Below are positions 18,307 through 28,471 of a stretch of DNA of 64,000 nt, one piece after another. Source of the stretch: Pseudomonas sp. JUb42 (GTDB lineage Bacteria > Pseudomonadota > Gammaproteobacteria > Pseudomonadales > Pseudomonadaceae); the NCBI RefSeq assembly GCF_024807945.1, contig NZ_JANUFD010000008.1, positions 295,967-359,966 of the forward strand. The letters run 5' to 3'. The notes under the pieces were generated by a model. It had not been told where the DNA came from. It did no database searches and worked only from the letters and a program-made list of their open reading frames with translations. The number at the start of each line of letters is the position of its first letter. The stretch's first letter is position 1. Both the position numbers and the translations under genes were made by a program.

Positions 18307-19908
18307 TCAACTCAATTTGAACGGATGGGCGAAGGTGATGCGCAGGCAACTGCCGCCACCTTCCCGGAATGTGTAGTCCAGATTGGCCTGGTTGCTTTCG
18401 CAGAGTTCACGCGAAAGATACAGGCCCAAACCGGTGCCTTTGCTTTCGGTGGTGAAAAAAGGCTCAAAAATCTTGCTCAGATGCTCGCTGGCCACGCCCG
18501 CGCCGTCATCGAGTACTTCCAGCACCGGCAGCTCGCTTAGTGGAGCATGAAACAGCCTGATCCACACCTGAGCCAGATCATGGCGCTTGCCACTGTGATG
18601 CAGGCCATTGTCCACCAGATTACTCATGATCTGGTTGAGCTGTTCCGGATCCATGCGTGTGGTCAGGCTGCCGGGGCCGATATCGGTGTGCAAGCGCCTG
18701 TTGGCCGGAGCCGAGCCGCGAAAGCTGTCGACGAATTCTTCCAGCCAGGTTTTCAGATCAAGCAGTTGCGGGGCCGATTCGTTGCGGCGGGACAGTTGCA
18801 GGACGTTTTCAATGACGATATTCACGCGTCGCGATTGATCTTGAATGATCTGACCCAGACGTTGATCAGGCGCGGTCAACTCTTCTGACTCGTTGAGCAA
18901 TTGTGCGGCATGGCTGATCGCCCCCAGAGGGTTACGAATTTCATGGGCGATACCGGCGGTCAGGCGACCGAGTGCGGCCAGCTTGAGTTGCTGGGCCTGA
19001 TGGGCGATTTGCGAAAGGTCTTCGAGAAAGATCAGGGTCTGGCGCTGATCGCCACGATTGAGTGGAACGAAGCTGGGTTGCAGGATCGGCCCTGACAACG
19101 AGGTGGTAATGTTGCGCGGCGCCAGGATCGGGTTGATCAGCCACTGGCGCAGGCGTTCGACCAGCAGCGGTGAATAGTTATCGATGGTTTCGCCGATCAA
19201 ATGCTCGTGGCCGAGCAGGCTCAGGGCGCTCTGATTGGCCAGCAGCACCTGACGCCGGGCATTGAGCACGAGGATGCCGGTGCGCATGCGTTGCAGGATC
19301 AGGGCATTGAGTTCTTCAAGATTATCGACATCGTCTGCGCGCTGCTGGGCCAGGGCTTCGGTGAGATGCAGGCGCCGGGTCAGGGCCTGGACCAGCAAGG
19401 CAGCGGCAAAACACAGGGCGCCGAGAGAACCGGCCTGCACGTAGTAAGTGGAGGAGGTCGCGGTACTGGCGGTGCTGAAGCTTATATAAAAGGTCAGGTA
19501 GATGATGCCGATGGCGGAAATGGCGGCAATCAGCAAGCCGATGCGACCACGCAGCAAGACATTACTGATGGCGACCGAGGCAATCAGCAGGTTGCCGATG
19601 CCGCTGGGCGGGCCGCCGCCGGCATAAAACAGCGCCGACAGCATCAGCGCGTCGGCCATGGCCAGGCTGAATACCTGGGCCTGGTGGACAGGCCGATCCA
19701 GCAGCGCCACGACCATGATGTTGAACACCAGATACAGCCAGCAGCCCGCGCGGAACAGGTCCTGGTTGGCCATTTGCAGCAGCTGCGAGTCGAGGCTGGT
19801 CGTTGCCAGCACCACCAGCATGGTGCCGATGGTCAGGCGATACAGGTTGTACAGCCGCAGCACGCGTTGGGCCAGGGCACTGCCGAGTGACAGGGTCTCA
19901 GTGGTCAC
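18307..19908 (-). CDS. pilS: Sensor histidine kinase PilS
   Basis: A 533-residue inner-membrane kinase. About six hydrophobic segments occupy residues 20-180. A PAS-like region follows (ILVLNARRQVLLANQSAL), then the H-box LTAGIAHEIRNPLGAISHA and an HATPase domain with N-box NQIMSNLVDNGLHHS, G1 DDGAGV and G2 KGTGLGLYLS. It is the partner of PilR in the same operon. In P. aeruginosa PilS senses major pilin in the membrane. The start overlaps the small upstream gene by 11 bases. Confidence 0.95.
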   Translation of the reverse strand: MTTETLSLGSALAQRVLRLYNLYRLTIGTMLVVLATTSLDSQLLQMANQDLFRAGCWLYLVFNIMVVALLDRPVHQAQVFSLAMADALMLSALFYAGGGPPSGIGNLLIASVAISNVLLRGRIGLLIAAISAIGIIYLTFYISFSTASTATSSTYYVQAGSLGALCFAAALLVQALTRRLHLTEALAQQRADDVDNLEELNALILQRMRTGILVLNARRQVLLANQSALSLLGHEHLIGETIDNYSPLLVERLRQWLINPILAPRNITTSLSGPILQPSFVPLNRGDQRQTLIFLEDLSQIAHQAQQLKLAALGRLTAGIAHEIRNPLGAISHAAQLLNESEELTAPDQRLGQIIQDQSRRVNIVIENVLQLSRRNESAPQLLDLKTWLEEFVDSFRGSAPANRRLHTDIGPGSLTTRMDPEQLNQIMSNLVDNGLHHSGKRHDLAQVWIRLFHAPLSELPVLEVLDDGAGVASEHLSKIFEPFFTTESKGTGLGLYLSRELCESNQANLDYTFREGGGSCLRITFAHPFKLS

Positions 19909-20137
19909 GTGCTGCCGGGCCTTGCAGCCTATGGGTCTCGCTGCAATACCACTGCTGCTCCTGGCTCAGGGCTCGGTCACGGGGCAGATGCACGCCGCAA
20001 TGGGCACAGCGAACCATTGGCGTGGCGGCGATTTCGGGAGGCTCGGGTTTAGTGCGTGGGGCAGGGGGGTTGATCAGGCGTTTGATGAACCATACGGCTG
20101 CCGCGATCAACGCGACCCACATAATTAAGCGAACCAT
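19898..20137 (-). CDS. PP0621-family small membrane-anchored zinc-ribbon-like protein
   Basis: A 79-residue protein of unknown function. One N-terminal transmembrane segment (MVRLIMWVALIAAAVWFIK) and a Pro-rich linker precede a cytoplasmic C-x2-C ... C-x3-H cluster (MVRCAHCGVHLP ... WYCSETHRLQG), which looks like a small metal-binding ribbon. It sits exactly between pilS and bamD, as the P. putida PP0621 gene does, and overlaps pilS by 11 bases, so it is probably the first gene of the pilS-pilR transcript. Confidence 0.8.
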   Translation of the reverse strand: MVRLIMWVALIAAAVWFIKRLINPPAPRTKPEPPEIAATPMVRCAHCGVHLPRDRALSQEQQWYCSETHRLQGPAARDH

Positions 20138-20239
20138 GACTACCAGCTTAGTGAACGAAGACTTGCCAGTGTAGCCAAGGAGCCATCAGCGGGACAGAGG
20201 GATTGCAACAGGATGTCCCACATAAAGGAAGTTGCAAAT

Positions 20240-20332
20240 TGTGGGAGCGGATTTATCCGCGAATGCGGTATTTCAGACAATGAATTTCGATTGGTTGGAC
20301 TGGCCTCTTCGCGAATGAATTCGCTCCCACAA
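20240..20332. repeat. REP pair upstream of the PP0621 gene
   Basis: tgtgggagcggatttatccg and cgcgaatgaattcgctccca are opposed REP units; a partial third unit (gctcccacagaattcgc) follows at about 20366. Confidence 0.78.
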
Positions 20333-20403
20333 GATTTCCCCTGCCAGGTGTTTGCCGCGCGACGGCTCCCACAGAATTCGCCTCCACCAACCTTGCCTCC
20401 ATA

Positions 20404-20438
20404 AAAAAACGCATGACCCGGATAGGTCATGCGTTTTT
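20404..20438 (-). terminator. Rho-independent terminator of bamD
   Basis: AAAAACGCATGACC / GGTCATGCGTTTTT form a 14-base perfect stem with a 6-base loop, about 24 bases past the bamD stop. It is symmetrical enough to work in both directions. Confidence 0.85.
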
Positions 20439-20461
20439 GAGTGCAGCGATTAAGCCGGGTA

Positions 20462-21481
20462 TCAGTCAAAAACACCCAGCGTCATATAGCTGAACCAGGA
20501 GCGGCTCTTGCTGTTGCCTTCGGCTTCGTGGTTCTGCTCGTCCACTTCGGACTGATTCTCTGGCAGCAGGTCAGCCGGGATAGCGTCCTTGGCGTCCTGG
20601 TATTGCTTCATCACGTCCTGGTTGGCGCGGGTTTCACCCGGCGGCAGCGGCGGATTGCTTTCGATCAGGCCCAGGGTTGCGCGGGTCAGCCACGAACGGT
20701 TGTCGACATCGGCAACGCGCGGGGTGAACTTGCCATCTTCCAGTTGCGGGTGATTCGGGAAGTTGGTCTTGAGCACTTCCAGGCTGGTCGCGGCCAGGTC
20801 GTCCAGATGCAGGCGCTGGTAGGACTCGACCATGACTGCCAGGCCGTCACCGACCGATGGCGTTTCCTGGAAGTTTTCCACTACATAGCGACCACGGTTG
20901 GCAGCGGCTACATAAGCCTGACGGGTCAGGTAGTAGTCGGCCACATGGATTTCGTAGGAAGCCAGCAGGTTGCGCAGATAAATCATGCGCTGCTTGGCGT
21001 CCGGCGCGTAGCGGCTGTTCGGGAAGCGGCTGGTCAGCTGGGCGAACTCGTTGAACGAATCGCGGGCAGCACCCGGGTCACGCTTGGTCTGGTCCAGCGG
21101 CAGGAAGCGCGCCAGCAGGCCAACGTCCTGGTCGAACGAGGTCAGCCCTTTCATATAGTAGGCGTAGTCGACGTTCGAGTGCTGGGGGTGCAGACGGATG
21201 AAGCGCTCGGCCGCAGCCTTGGCAGCTTCCGGCTCCCCGTTCTTGTAGTTGGAATAAATCAGTTCCAGCTGTGCCTGATCGGCATAACGGCCGAACGGAT
21301 AGCGCGACTCCAGGGCCTTGAGCTTTTCAGTGGCACTGTTGAAGCTGCTATTACCCAGGTCGGCCTGCGCCTGCTGGTACAGCTCGACTTCGCTGAGGTT
21401 TTCGTCGATGACTTCTTTCTTCGACGAACAGGCCGCGGTGAGTGCGAGGATGGCGATCAGCAGCAGGTGTTTCACTTGCAT
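20462..21481 (-). CDS. bamD: Outer membrane assembly lipoprotein BamD (ComL)
   Basis: A 339-residue lipoprotein of the BAM complex that inserts beta-barrel proteins into the outer membrane. The signal peptide MQVKHLLLIAILALTAAC ends in a clear lipobox (LTAAC). Tetratricopeptide-like repeats fill the middle (ELYQQAQADLGNSSFNSATE; LESRYPFGRYADQAQLELIY; RFPNSRYAPDAKQRMIYLRN). The ATG at 21481 is chosen because the signal peptide starts there and AGGGACG precedes it. The C-terminal 50 residues are an acidic, poorly conserved extension. It is divergent from rluD. Confidence 0.96.
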   Translation of the reverse strand: MQVKHLLLIAILALTAACSSKKEVIDENLSEVELYQQAQADLGNSSFNSATEKLKALESRYPFGRYADQAQLELIYSNYKNGEPEAAKAAAERFIRLHPQHSNVDYAYYMKGLTSFDQDVGLLARFLPLDQTKRDPGAARDSFNEFAQLTSRFPNSRYAPDAKQRMIYLRNLLASYEIHVADYYLTRQAYVAAANRGRYVVENFQETPSVGDGLAVMVESYQRLHLDDLAATSLEVLKTNFPNHPQLEDGKFTPRVADVDNRSWLTRATLGLIESNPPLPPGETRANQDVMKQYQDAKDAIPADLLPENQSEVDEQNHEAEGNSKSRSWFSYMTLGVFD

Positions 21482-21528
21482 GGCGGCTTGCGTCCCTATA
21501 ACGGTCGCTGTCTTGGGCGTGACCGTCC

Positions 21529-21537
21529 TGTTATGAT
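21529..21537 (+). promoter_or_regulatory. Candidate extended -10 promoter for rluD
   Basis: TGTTATGAT is an extended -10 element (TGn-TATGAT) about 94 bases before the rluD ATG in the bamD/rluD divergent gap. No good -35 hexamer is present, as is usual for extended -10 promoters. Confidence 0.4.
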
Positions 21538-21630
21538 GAGCGCCCCGTGGAACCCCCGGGGCAAAAGACGCCGTATTTAACCACAAGCGTGCAGCTGAAA
21601 CCTAGGCTGACACCGCCTTCTAGTCTGAGC

Positions 21631-22593
21631 ATGTCCGAGAATATAGAACTCCGCGCAGAGGTGCCGTCCGAATTGGGCGGTCAACGCCTCGATCAAGTCG
21701 CCGCACAATTATTCGCAGAGCACTCGCGCTCGCGCCTTTCCGCCTGGATCAAGGACGGTCGTCTGACTGTCGATGGAGGTGTATTGCGCCCGCGTGACAT
21801 CGTGCACGGCGGCGCCATCCTGCAACTTATCGCGGAGCAGGAAGCTCAGGGCGAGTGGGTTGCCCAGGATATCGAGCTGGATATCGTCTACGAAGACGAC
21901 CAGATCCTGGTCATCAACAAGCCGGCCGGCCTGGTCGTGCATCCGGCTGCCGGGCATGCCGACGGCACCCTGTTGAATGCCCTGCTGCACCATGTGCCGG
22001 ATATCGTCAATGTGCCCCGCGCCGGTATCGTCCATCGCCTGGACAAGGACACCACCGGTTTGATGGTGGTGGCCAAGACCATTCAGGCCCAGACCCAGCT
22101 GGTCGCGCAATTGCAGAAACGCAGCGTCAGCCGCATCTACGAGTGCATCGTGATCGGCGTGGTGACTTCTGGCGGCAAGATCGACGCGCCTATCGGTCGT
22201 CACGGTCAGCAGCGCCAGCGCATGGCGGTGATGGAAGGCGGCAAGCCGGCTGTCAGCCATTACCGTGTGCTTGAGCGTTTCCGCTCCCACACTCATGTGC
22301 GGGTCAAGCTGGAAACCGGCCGTACCCACCAGATTCGTGTGCACATGGCCCACGTCAACTATCCCCTGGTGGGTGATCCGGCCTATGGCGGCCGCTTCCG
22401 TATTCCGCCGGCGGCCAGTGTGACCATGGTCGATTCGCTGAAACATTTCCCGCGTCAGGCGCTGCATGCGCGTTTCCTGGAACTGGATCATCCGACCACC
22501 GGTCAGCGCATGAGCTGGGAATCGCCGCTGCCTGACGATTTCGTCTGGCTGCTGTCGCTGCTCAAACAGGACCGTGAGGCGTTCATCGGGTGA
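21631..22593 (+). CDS. rluD: 23S rRNA pseudouridine synthase RluD
   Basis: A 320-residue enzyme that makes the pseudouridines at 1911, 1915 and 1917 in helix 69 of 23S rRNA. An N-terminal S4 RNA-binding domain (LGGQRLDQVAAQLF..SRSRLSAWIKDGRLTVDG) precedes the RluA-family catalytic domain with the catalytic Asp in IVHRLDKDTTGLMVVAKT and RLETGRTHQIR-like VKLETGRTHQIRVHMAH. The ATG at 21631 (MSENIELRAEV) gives the normal length although its ribosome site is weak. It overlaps pgeF by four bases. Confidence 0.95.
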   Translation: MSENIELRAEVPSELGGQRLDQVAAQLFAEHSRSRLSAWIKDGRLTVDGGVLRPRDIVHGGAILQLIAEQEAQGEWVAQDIELDIVYEDDQILVINKPAGLVVHPAAGHADGTLLNALLHHVPDIVNVPRAGIVHRLDKDTTGLMVVAKTIQAQTQLVAQLQKRSVSRIYECIVIGVVTSGGKIDAPIGRHGQQRQRMAVMEGGKPAVSHYRVLERFRSHTHVRVKLETGRTHQIRVHMAHVNYPLVGDPAYGGRFRIPPAASVTMVDSLKHFPRQALHARFLELDHPTTGQRMSWESPLPDDFVWLLSLLKQDREAFIG

Positions 22594-23318
22594 ATGACTG
22601 GCTGATTCCTGACTGGCCTGCTCCGGCAGCCGTCAAGTCGTGCATCACCACCCGGACGGGCGGCGTCAGCGTCGCGCCGTTCGACAGCTTCAATCTGGGT
22701 GATCATGTCGAGGATCAGCCTGAATTTGTCGCCGCCAACCGCCTGAGTCTGACTTCGCAGCTGCATGTGCAGCCTGCCTGGTTGCGCCAGGTCCACGGCG
22801 TAACCGTGGTCCAGGCCGATCCGTCGGTCGTCGTCGAGGCCGACGGCAGTTGGACCGCAACCCCCGGTATTGCCTGCACCATCATGACCGCCGATTGCCT
22901 GCCTGCGTTGTTCTGCAACCGCGCCGGTACTCGCGTTGCTGCGGCACATGCCGGTTGGCGCGGGCTGGCCGCTGGCGTGCTGGAAGCCGCCGCCGACAGT
23001 TTGCAGGTCGAGGCCAGTGAAATTCTGGTCTGGCTGGGCCCGGCCATTGGCCAACCTTCTTTTGAAGTGGGCGGCGAAGTCTTCGAGACCTTTGTCTCGC
23101 AGCATCCGCAGACCGCTGAAGCCTTTATCCCCAGCGTCAATGCCGGGCGGTTCATGGCTGATATCTATGCCCTGGCGCGCCTGCGTCTGGCGGCCCATGG
23201 CGTAACTGCTGTCTATGGCGGTGGTCTGGATACTTTCAACGACCCGCGCTTTTATTCCTACCGCCGTGCCGCTCGCACCGGTCGTTTTGCCTCTCTTATC
23301 TGGCTCGAACAGGCCTGA
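22590..23318 (+). CDS. pgeF: Peptidoglycan editing factor PgeF (YfiH/DUF152 family)
   Basis: A 242-residue cytoplasmic protein of the multicopper-polyphenol-oxidase fold family. In E. coli it is a dipeptidase-like editor that keeps L-Ser out of muropeptide precursors. Metal/active-site pieces are visible: WLRQVHG, MTADCLPALF and AAAHAGWRGLAAGV. The start is a GTG that overlaps the rluD stop (GTGA); no in-frame ATG is nearby. The rluD-pgeF-clpB order is conserved in Pseudomonas. Confidence 0.93.
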   Translation: MNDWLIPDWPAPAAVKSCITTRTGGVSVAPFDSFNLGDHVEDQPEFVAANRLSLTSQLHVQPAWLRQVHGVTVVQADPSVVVEADGSWTATPGIACTIMTADCLPALFCNRAGTRVAAAHAGWRGLAAGVLEAAADSLQVEASEILVWLGPAIGQPSFEVGGEVFETFVSQHPQTAEAFIPSVNAGRFMADIYALARLRLAAHGVTAVYGGGLDTFNDPRFYSYRRAARTGRFASLIWLEQA

Positions 23319-23378
23319 TTGCTTCAGGCCAGCTAAGCTCGCTTCACTGGTACGCTGACTTGCGTCAACTAATCCGTG

Positions 23379-23406
23379 CTTGAATCTCACAGAATCGGCC
23401 GCATCT
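23379..23406 (+). promoter_or_regulatory. Sigma-32 (RpoH) heat-shock promoter of clpB
   Basis: CTTGAA, a 14-base spacer, and CCGCATCT match the RpoH consensus CTTGAA-N(11-16)-CCCCATnT with one mismatch. It ends 71 bases before the clpB ATG, a suitable distance. Confidence 0.75.
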
Positions 23407-23477
23407 AACGGGCTATCTGGCAGGTTTTCTTTACAGGTGTGTCCATCGCTCCGGCCTGCTCAATAGGAAGGTGACCA

Positions 23478-26042
<2,565 letters not shown>

Positions 26043-26065
26043 GGGGCTGAGCTGGAATGAGCTCT

Positions 26066-26158
26066 TGTGGGAGCCGCCTTGGTGGCGATCGAGTGCGAAG
26101 CGGTTGCAATGGCGTCGGTGCCTGATCCGACGCCATCGCCAGCAAGCCGGCTCCCACA
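26066..26158. repeat. REP pair downstream of clpB
   Basis: tgtgggagccgccttggtgg and agcaagccggctcccaca are opposed REP units of a different core type from the others (gccgcc/ggcgat...atcgcc). They contain an inner palindrome ggcgtcgg...ccgacgcc. Confidence 0.75.
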
Positions 26159-26276
26159 ATTCTGCGCTTGCAGGGCTATCTATATAGACGCACCGCGCGA
26201 ACCCCTCGATTTCGCACCCCTGATCGGCGATCTGAAAAAAAATCGCAAATCATTGTCTTAAAAGCAATTTAGAGGG

Positions 26277-26304
26277 TTGACAGGTGTTTTTGAAAATGTA
26301 GAAT
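26277..26304 (+). promoter_or_regulatory. Sigma-70 promoter of the tRNA operon
   Basis: TTGACA, 16 bases, TAGAAT, followed by a GC-rich discriminator (agcgcgcctc) typical of stringently controlled stable-RNA promoters. The first tRNA starts about 120 bases downstream. Confidence 0.75.
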
Positions 26305-26423
26305 AGCGCGCCTCAGAGACGTGAACGTAGCGATACGGACAAGGCGAAGAGGCTGAATTAATTCAGAAACAATGAGTTAGCTCAGCGCAGTAGATGTACC
26401 GGTTACAGCTGAAATCTAATAGT

Positions 26424-26499
<76 letters not shown>

Positions 26500-26519
26500 G
26501 ATTTCTCAAGTAACTGTAT

Positions 26520-26596
26520 CGGGGTATAGCGCAGTCCGGTAGCGCGCCTGCTTTGGGAGCAGGATGTCAGGAGTTCGAATCCCCTTACCCCGACCA
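26520..26596 (+). tRNA. tRNA-Pro (TGG), copy 1
   Basis: 77 bases with acceptor CGGGGTA / TACCCCG, anticodon TGG, T-loop gttcgaatc and encoded CCA. The tRNA body is repeated exactly at 26772-26848. Confidence 0.97.
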
Positions 26597-26601
26597 TTTT
26601 T

Positions 26602-26677
26602 GGGTCGTTAGCTCAGTTGGTAGAGCAGTTGGCTTTTAACCAATTGGTCGTAGGTTCGAATCCCACACGACCCACCA
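26602..26677 (+). tRNA. tRNA-Lys (TTT)
   Basis: 76 bases with acceptor GGGTCGT / ACGACCC, anticodon TTT in gctTTTaac, and encoded CCA. In P. aeruginosa the corresponding tRNA-Lys beside clpB is an attachment site of pKLC102/PAPI-1 elements, so this gene or its neighbour may be the original attachment site of the island that follows. Confidence 0.97.
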
Positions 26678-26771
26678 TTTTTGGCTTCAGGTTGTCGCCT
26701 GAAGCCGAATCTTAAAGATCTGATGCAGTATGGTCGGGTCGCAGGCAGCTTTTTGAGGTGCCTTGATTTAC

Positions 26772-26848
26772 CGGGGTATAGCGCAGTCCGGTAGCGCGCC
26801 TGCTTTGGGAGCAGGATGTCAGGAGTTCGAATCCCCTTACCCCGACCA
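26772..26848 (+). tRNA. tRNA-Pro (TGG), copy 2
   Basis: Identical in its body to copy 1, with ccggggtatagcgcagtccg at its start and encoded CCA. It is the last tRNA before the accessory region. Its 3' end is therefore the most island-proximal candidate attachment site. I saw no second copy of this 3' end further into the window. Confidence 0.97.
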
Positions 26849-27002
26849 TCTTTATCCAGCGTTAGCGTCAGATTATTTAGACTGGCAGATCATATTCAGT
26901 CGAAATCGCGGTTTCTGTGTTCTGAAGTGCTCGTAACACTCAGGCAAGCAGCCGTCTGCCGCGAAACATAGCGCTGGGTGTCGATGATGTCAAATTGGAA
27001 TG

Positions 27003-27045
27003 TGCCCTGTCTCGAAGCCAAAAGCTTAGAGACTGGGCATTTTCA
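27003..27045 (+). terminator. Terminator-like hairpin after the tRNA cluster
   Basis: TGCCCTGTCTC and GAGACTGGGCA form an 11-base stem with one mismatch, followed by TTTTCATTT. It lies about 155 bases past the second tRNA-Pro and could end the tRNA operon. The core-island boundary may be here or just beyond. Confidence 0.6.
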
Positions 27046-27100
27046 TTTCTGTATGTCAGCCTCTCCCCGCCGGATTACCTCAGATTCTTCCGTAGGAGCA

Positions 27101-28471
27101 TCAGCTGGGTCGGTTGACCCAGGCGATCCCCTCGAAACTACCTTTTGTAGCTTTCAACTGCTCCGATATCGAGCTGCGACTGTCTAGAAGCAACTGAGCA
27201 TCTGCGTCCGCTCCTCGATGCCTTAGCCAATCCAGAAATTTCCCAACAAACGCAATCTCATCTGTGGATAGCGGCTCTTCGATATCTGCGGCCATTGTCC
27301 GTTTCGGATGCAATAACGCCTGCATCGGAGATTTCATTGGCAGTCCCGTGCTGTTTGAGCCTGGTAGCGCCAATGCACGATGTGCTGGACCGGCTTCAGA
27401 TATTACCTGCCAGCCTCGCTCATCTGGCGGCATTGTCCTGTCGATTTTGAGAAGTGGTAGGGAGCCTCTACGCATTTGTCGAAGCCCTGGAGCTCGATGT
27501 TGCTCCCTGTTTTCATGACGCGACATGTAGTACTCAAATCCAGGAGGGAGAAAGCGTTCGTTCATCACCAGTCTCATCATTTCGTAGTCTGGCTCGATGT
27601 ACTCCATCGTCGTGGCCAGGTTCGAATGATTGAGTAAGGTCTTCGTCACGTGGATATTGCGGTCAGGTTGTTTCATCAGGTCCGTGGCAATCGTGTGACG
27701 AAATCGATGAGGTGTCATTCGCACACCTATTGCGAGCGTCAATTTCTTATACATTGCCTCGACTTGATCCACGTTCATGACCGTTCCCCTGTAGTAGGTG
27801 GAGAATCGATTGACGTTGAACAACTGATCGGCCTTCGAAAAACTTTGAGTTTTGGCAGCTTTGATCAGTGTCTGCAGGTGGGGTTGTAGCCCGTCGGGAA
27901 TCGGGATCATGAATTCCCGATGGGTTTTCTCTGTCTCTGCTCGGACCCGTATGAGGCGATGCTTGAGATCGATATCCCCCATCCGGACGTTCAGCAGGGC
28001 GTTGAGCCGTATACCTGTGTAGTAGAACGTCTCGTAGACAATCAGCCAGAACCAGGCTGGCGTGATCGAAGAGCGCTTGCAGGTTTGCTCTTCTTCCTCC
28101 TTCAACAGCCTCAATCGGCTGCGCGCTTGCTCGATCGCGTCTTCAATCACGGTCTTTTTCTTTCGTCGTGGGGGAATGACCGCAGTCTTATTGAACGGGT
28201 TTTTAGCCAGAGTGACGACTTCCTCCTCAATGGCATACTTGAAAATGGTCCGCAAATGGGACGAGTAAGTGTTCCAGCTCCGCTTGGACAGACCGCGATC
28301 CAGCTCTTGCTTGCGCCAGGCGAGTACGTCGCGGTGAGTGATCAGCTCCGCCAGGCAATTGCCAAACTTCCGGATGAAGGCGCGGGTCGATGAATGATAT
28401 GTGCTTGCTGAAGCAGGACGCAGATCGTGGACCGAAATGTATTCTTGGGTTAGGTCAAGGACGGTGGTCAT
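27101..28471 (-). CDS. Tyrosine recombinase/integrase (XerC/D type) of a conjugative element
   Basis: A 456-residue site-specific recombinase. The N-terminal SAM-like core-binding domain (1-115) resembles phage-type integrases. The catalytic domain shows Arg in YTGIRLNALLNV, HxxR in MTPHRFRHTIATDLM, and the final His/Tyr box LLNHSNLATTMEYIEPDY. About 150 extra residues of uncertain role follow. The start overlaps the relaxase stop by four bases (ATGA). It reads toward the tRNA cluster, the arrangement seen at one end of PAPI-1/PFGI-1-type elements. It appears intact. Confidence 0.9.
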   Translation of the reverse strand: MTTVLDLTQEYISVHDLRPASASTYHSSTRAFIRKFGNCLAELITHRDVLAWRKQELDRGLSKRSWNTYSSHLRTIFKYAIEEEVVTLAKNPFNKTAVIPPRRKKKTVIEDAIEQARSRLRLLKEEEEQTCKRSSITPAWFWLIVYETFYYTGIRLNALLNVRMGDIDLKHRLIRVRAETEKTHREFMIPIPDGLQPHLQTLIKAAKTQSFSKADQLFNVNRFSTYYRGTVMNVDQVEAMYKKLTLAIGVRMTPHRFRHTIATDLMKQPDRNIHVTKTLLNHSNLATTMEYIEPDYEMMRLVMNERFLPPGFEYYMSRHENREQHRAPGLRQMRRGSLPLLKIDRTMPPDERGWQVISEAGPAHRALALPGSNSTGLPMKSPMQALLHPKRTMAADIEEPLSTDEIAFVGKFLDWLRHRGADADAQLLLDSRSSISEQLKATKGSFEGIAWVNRPS

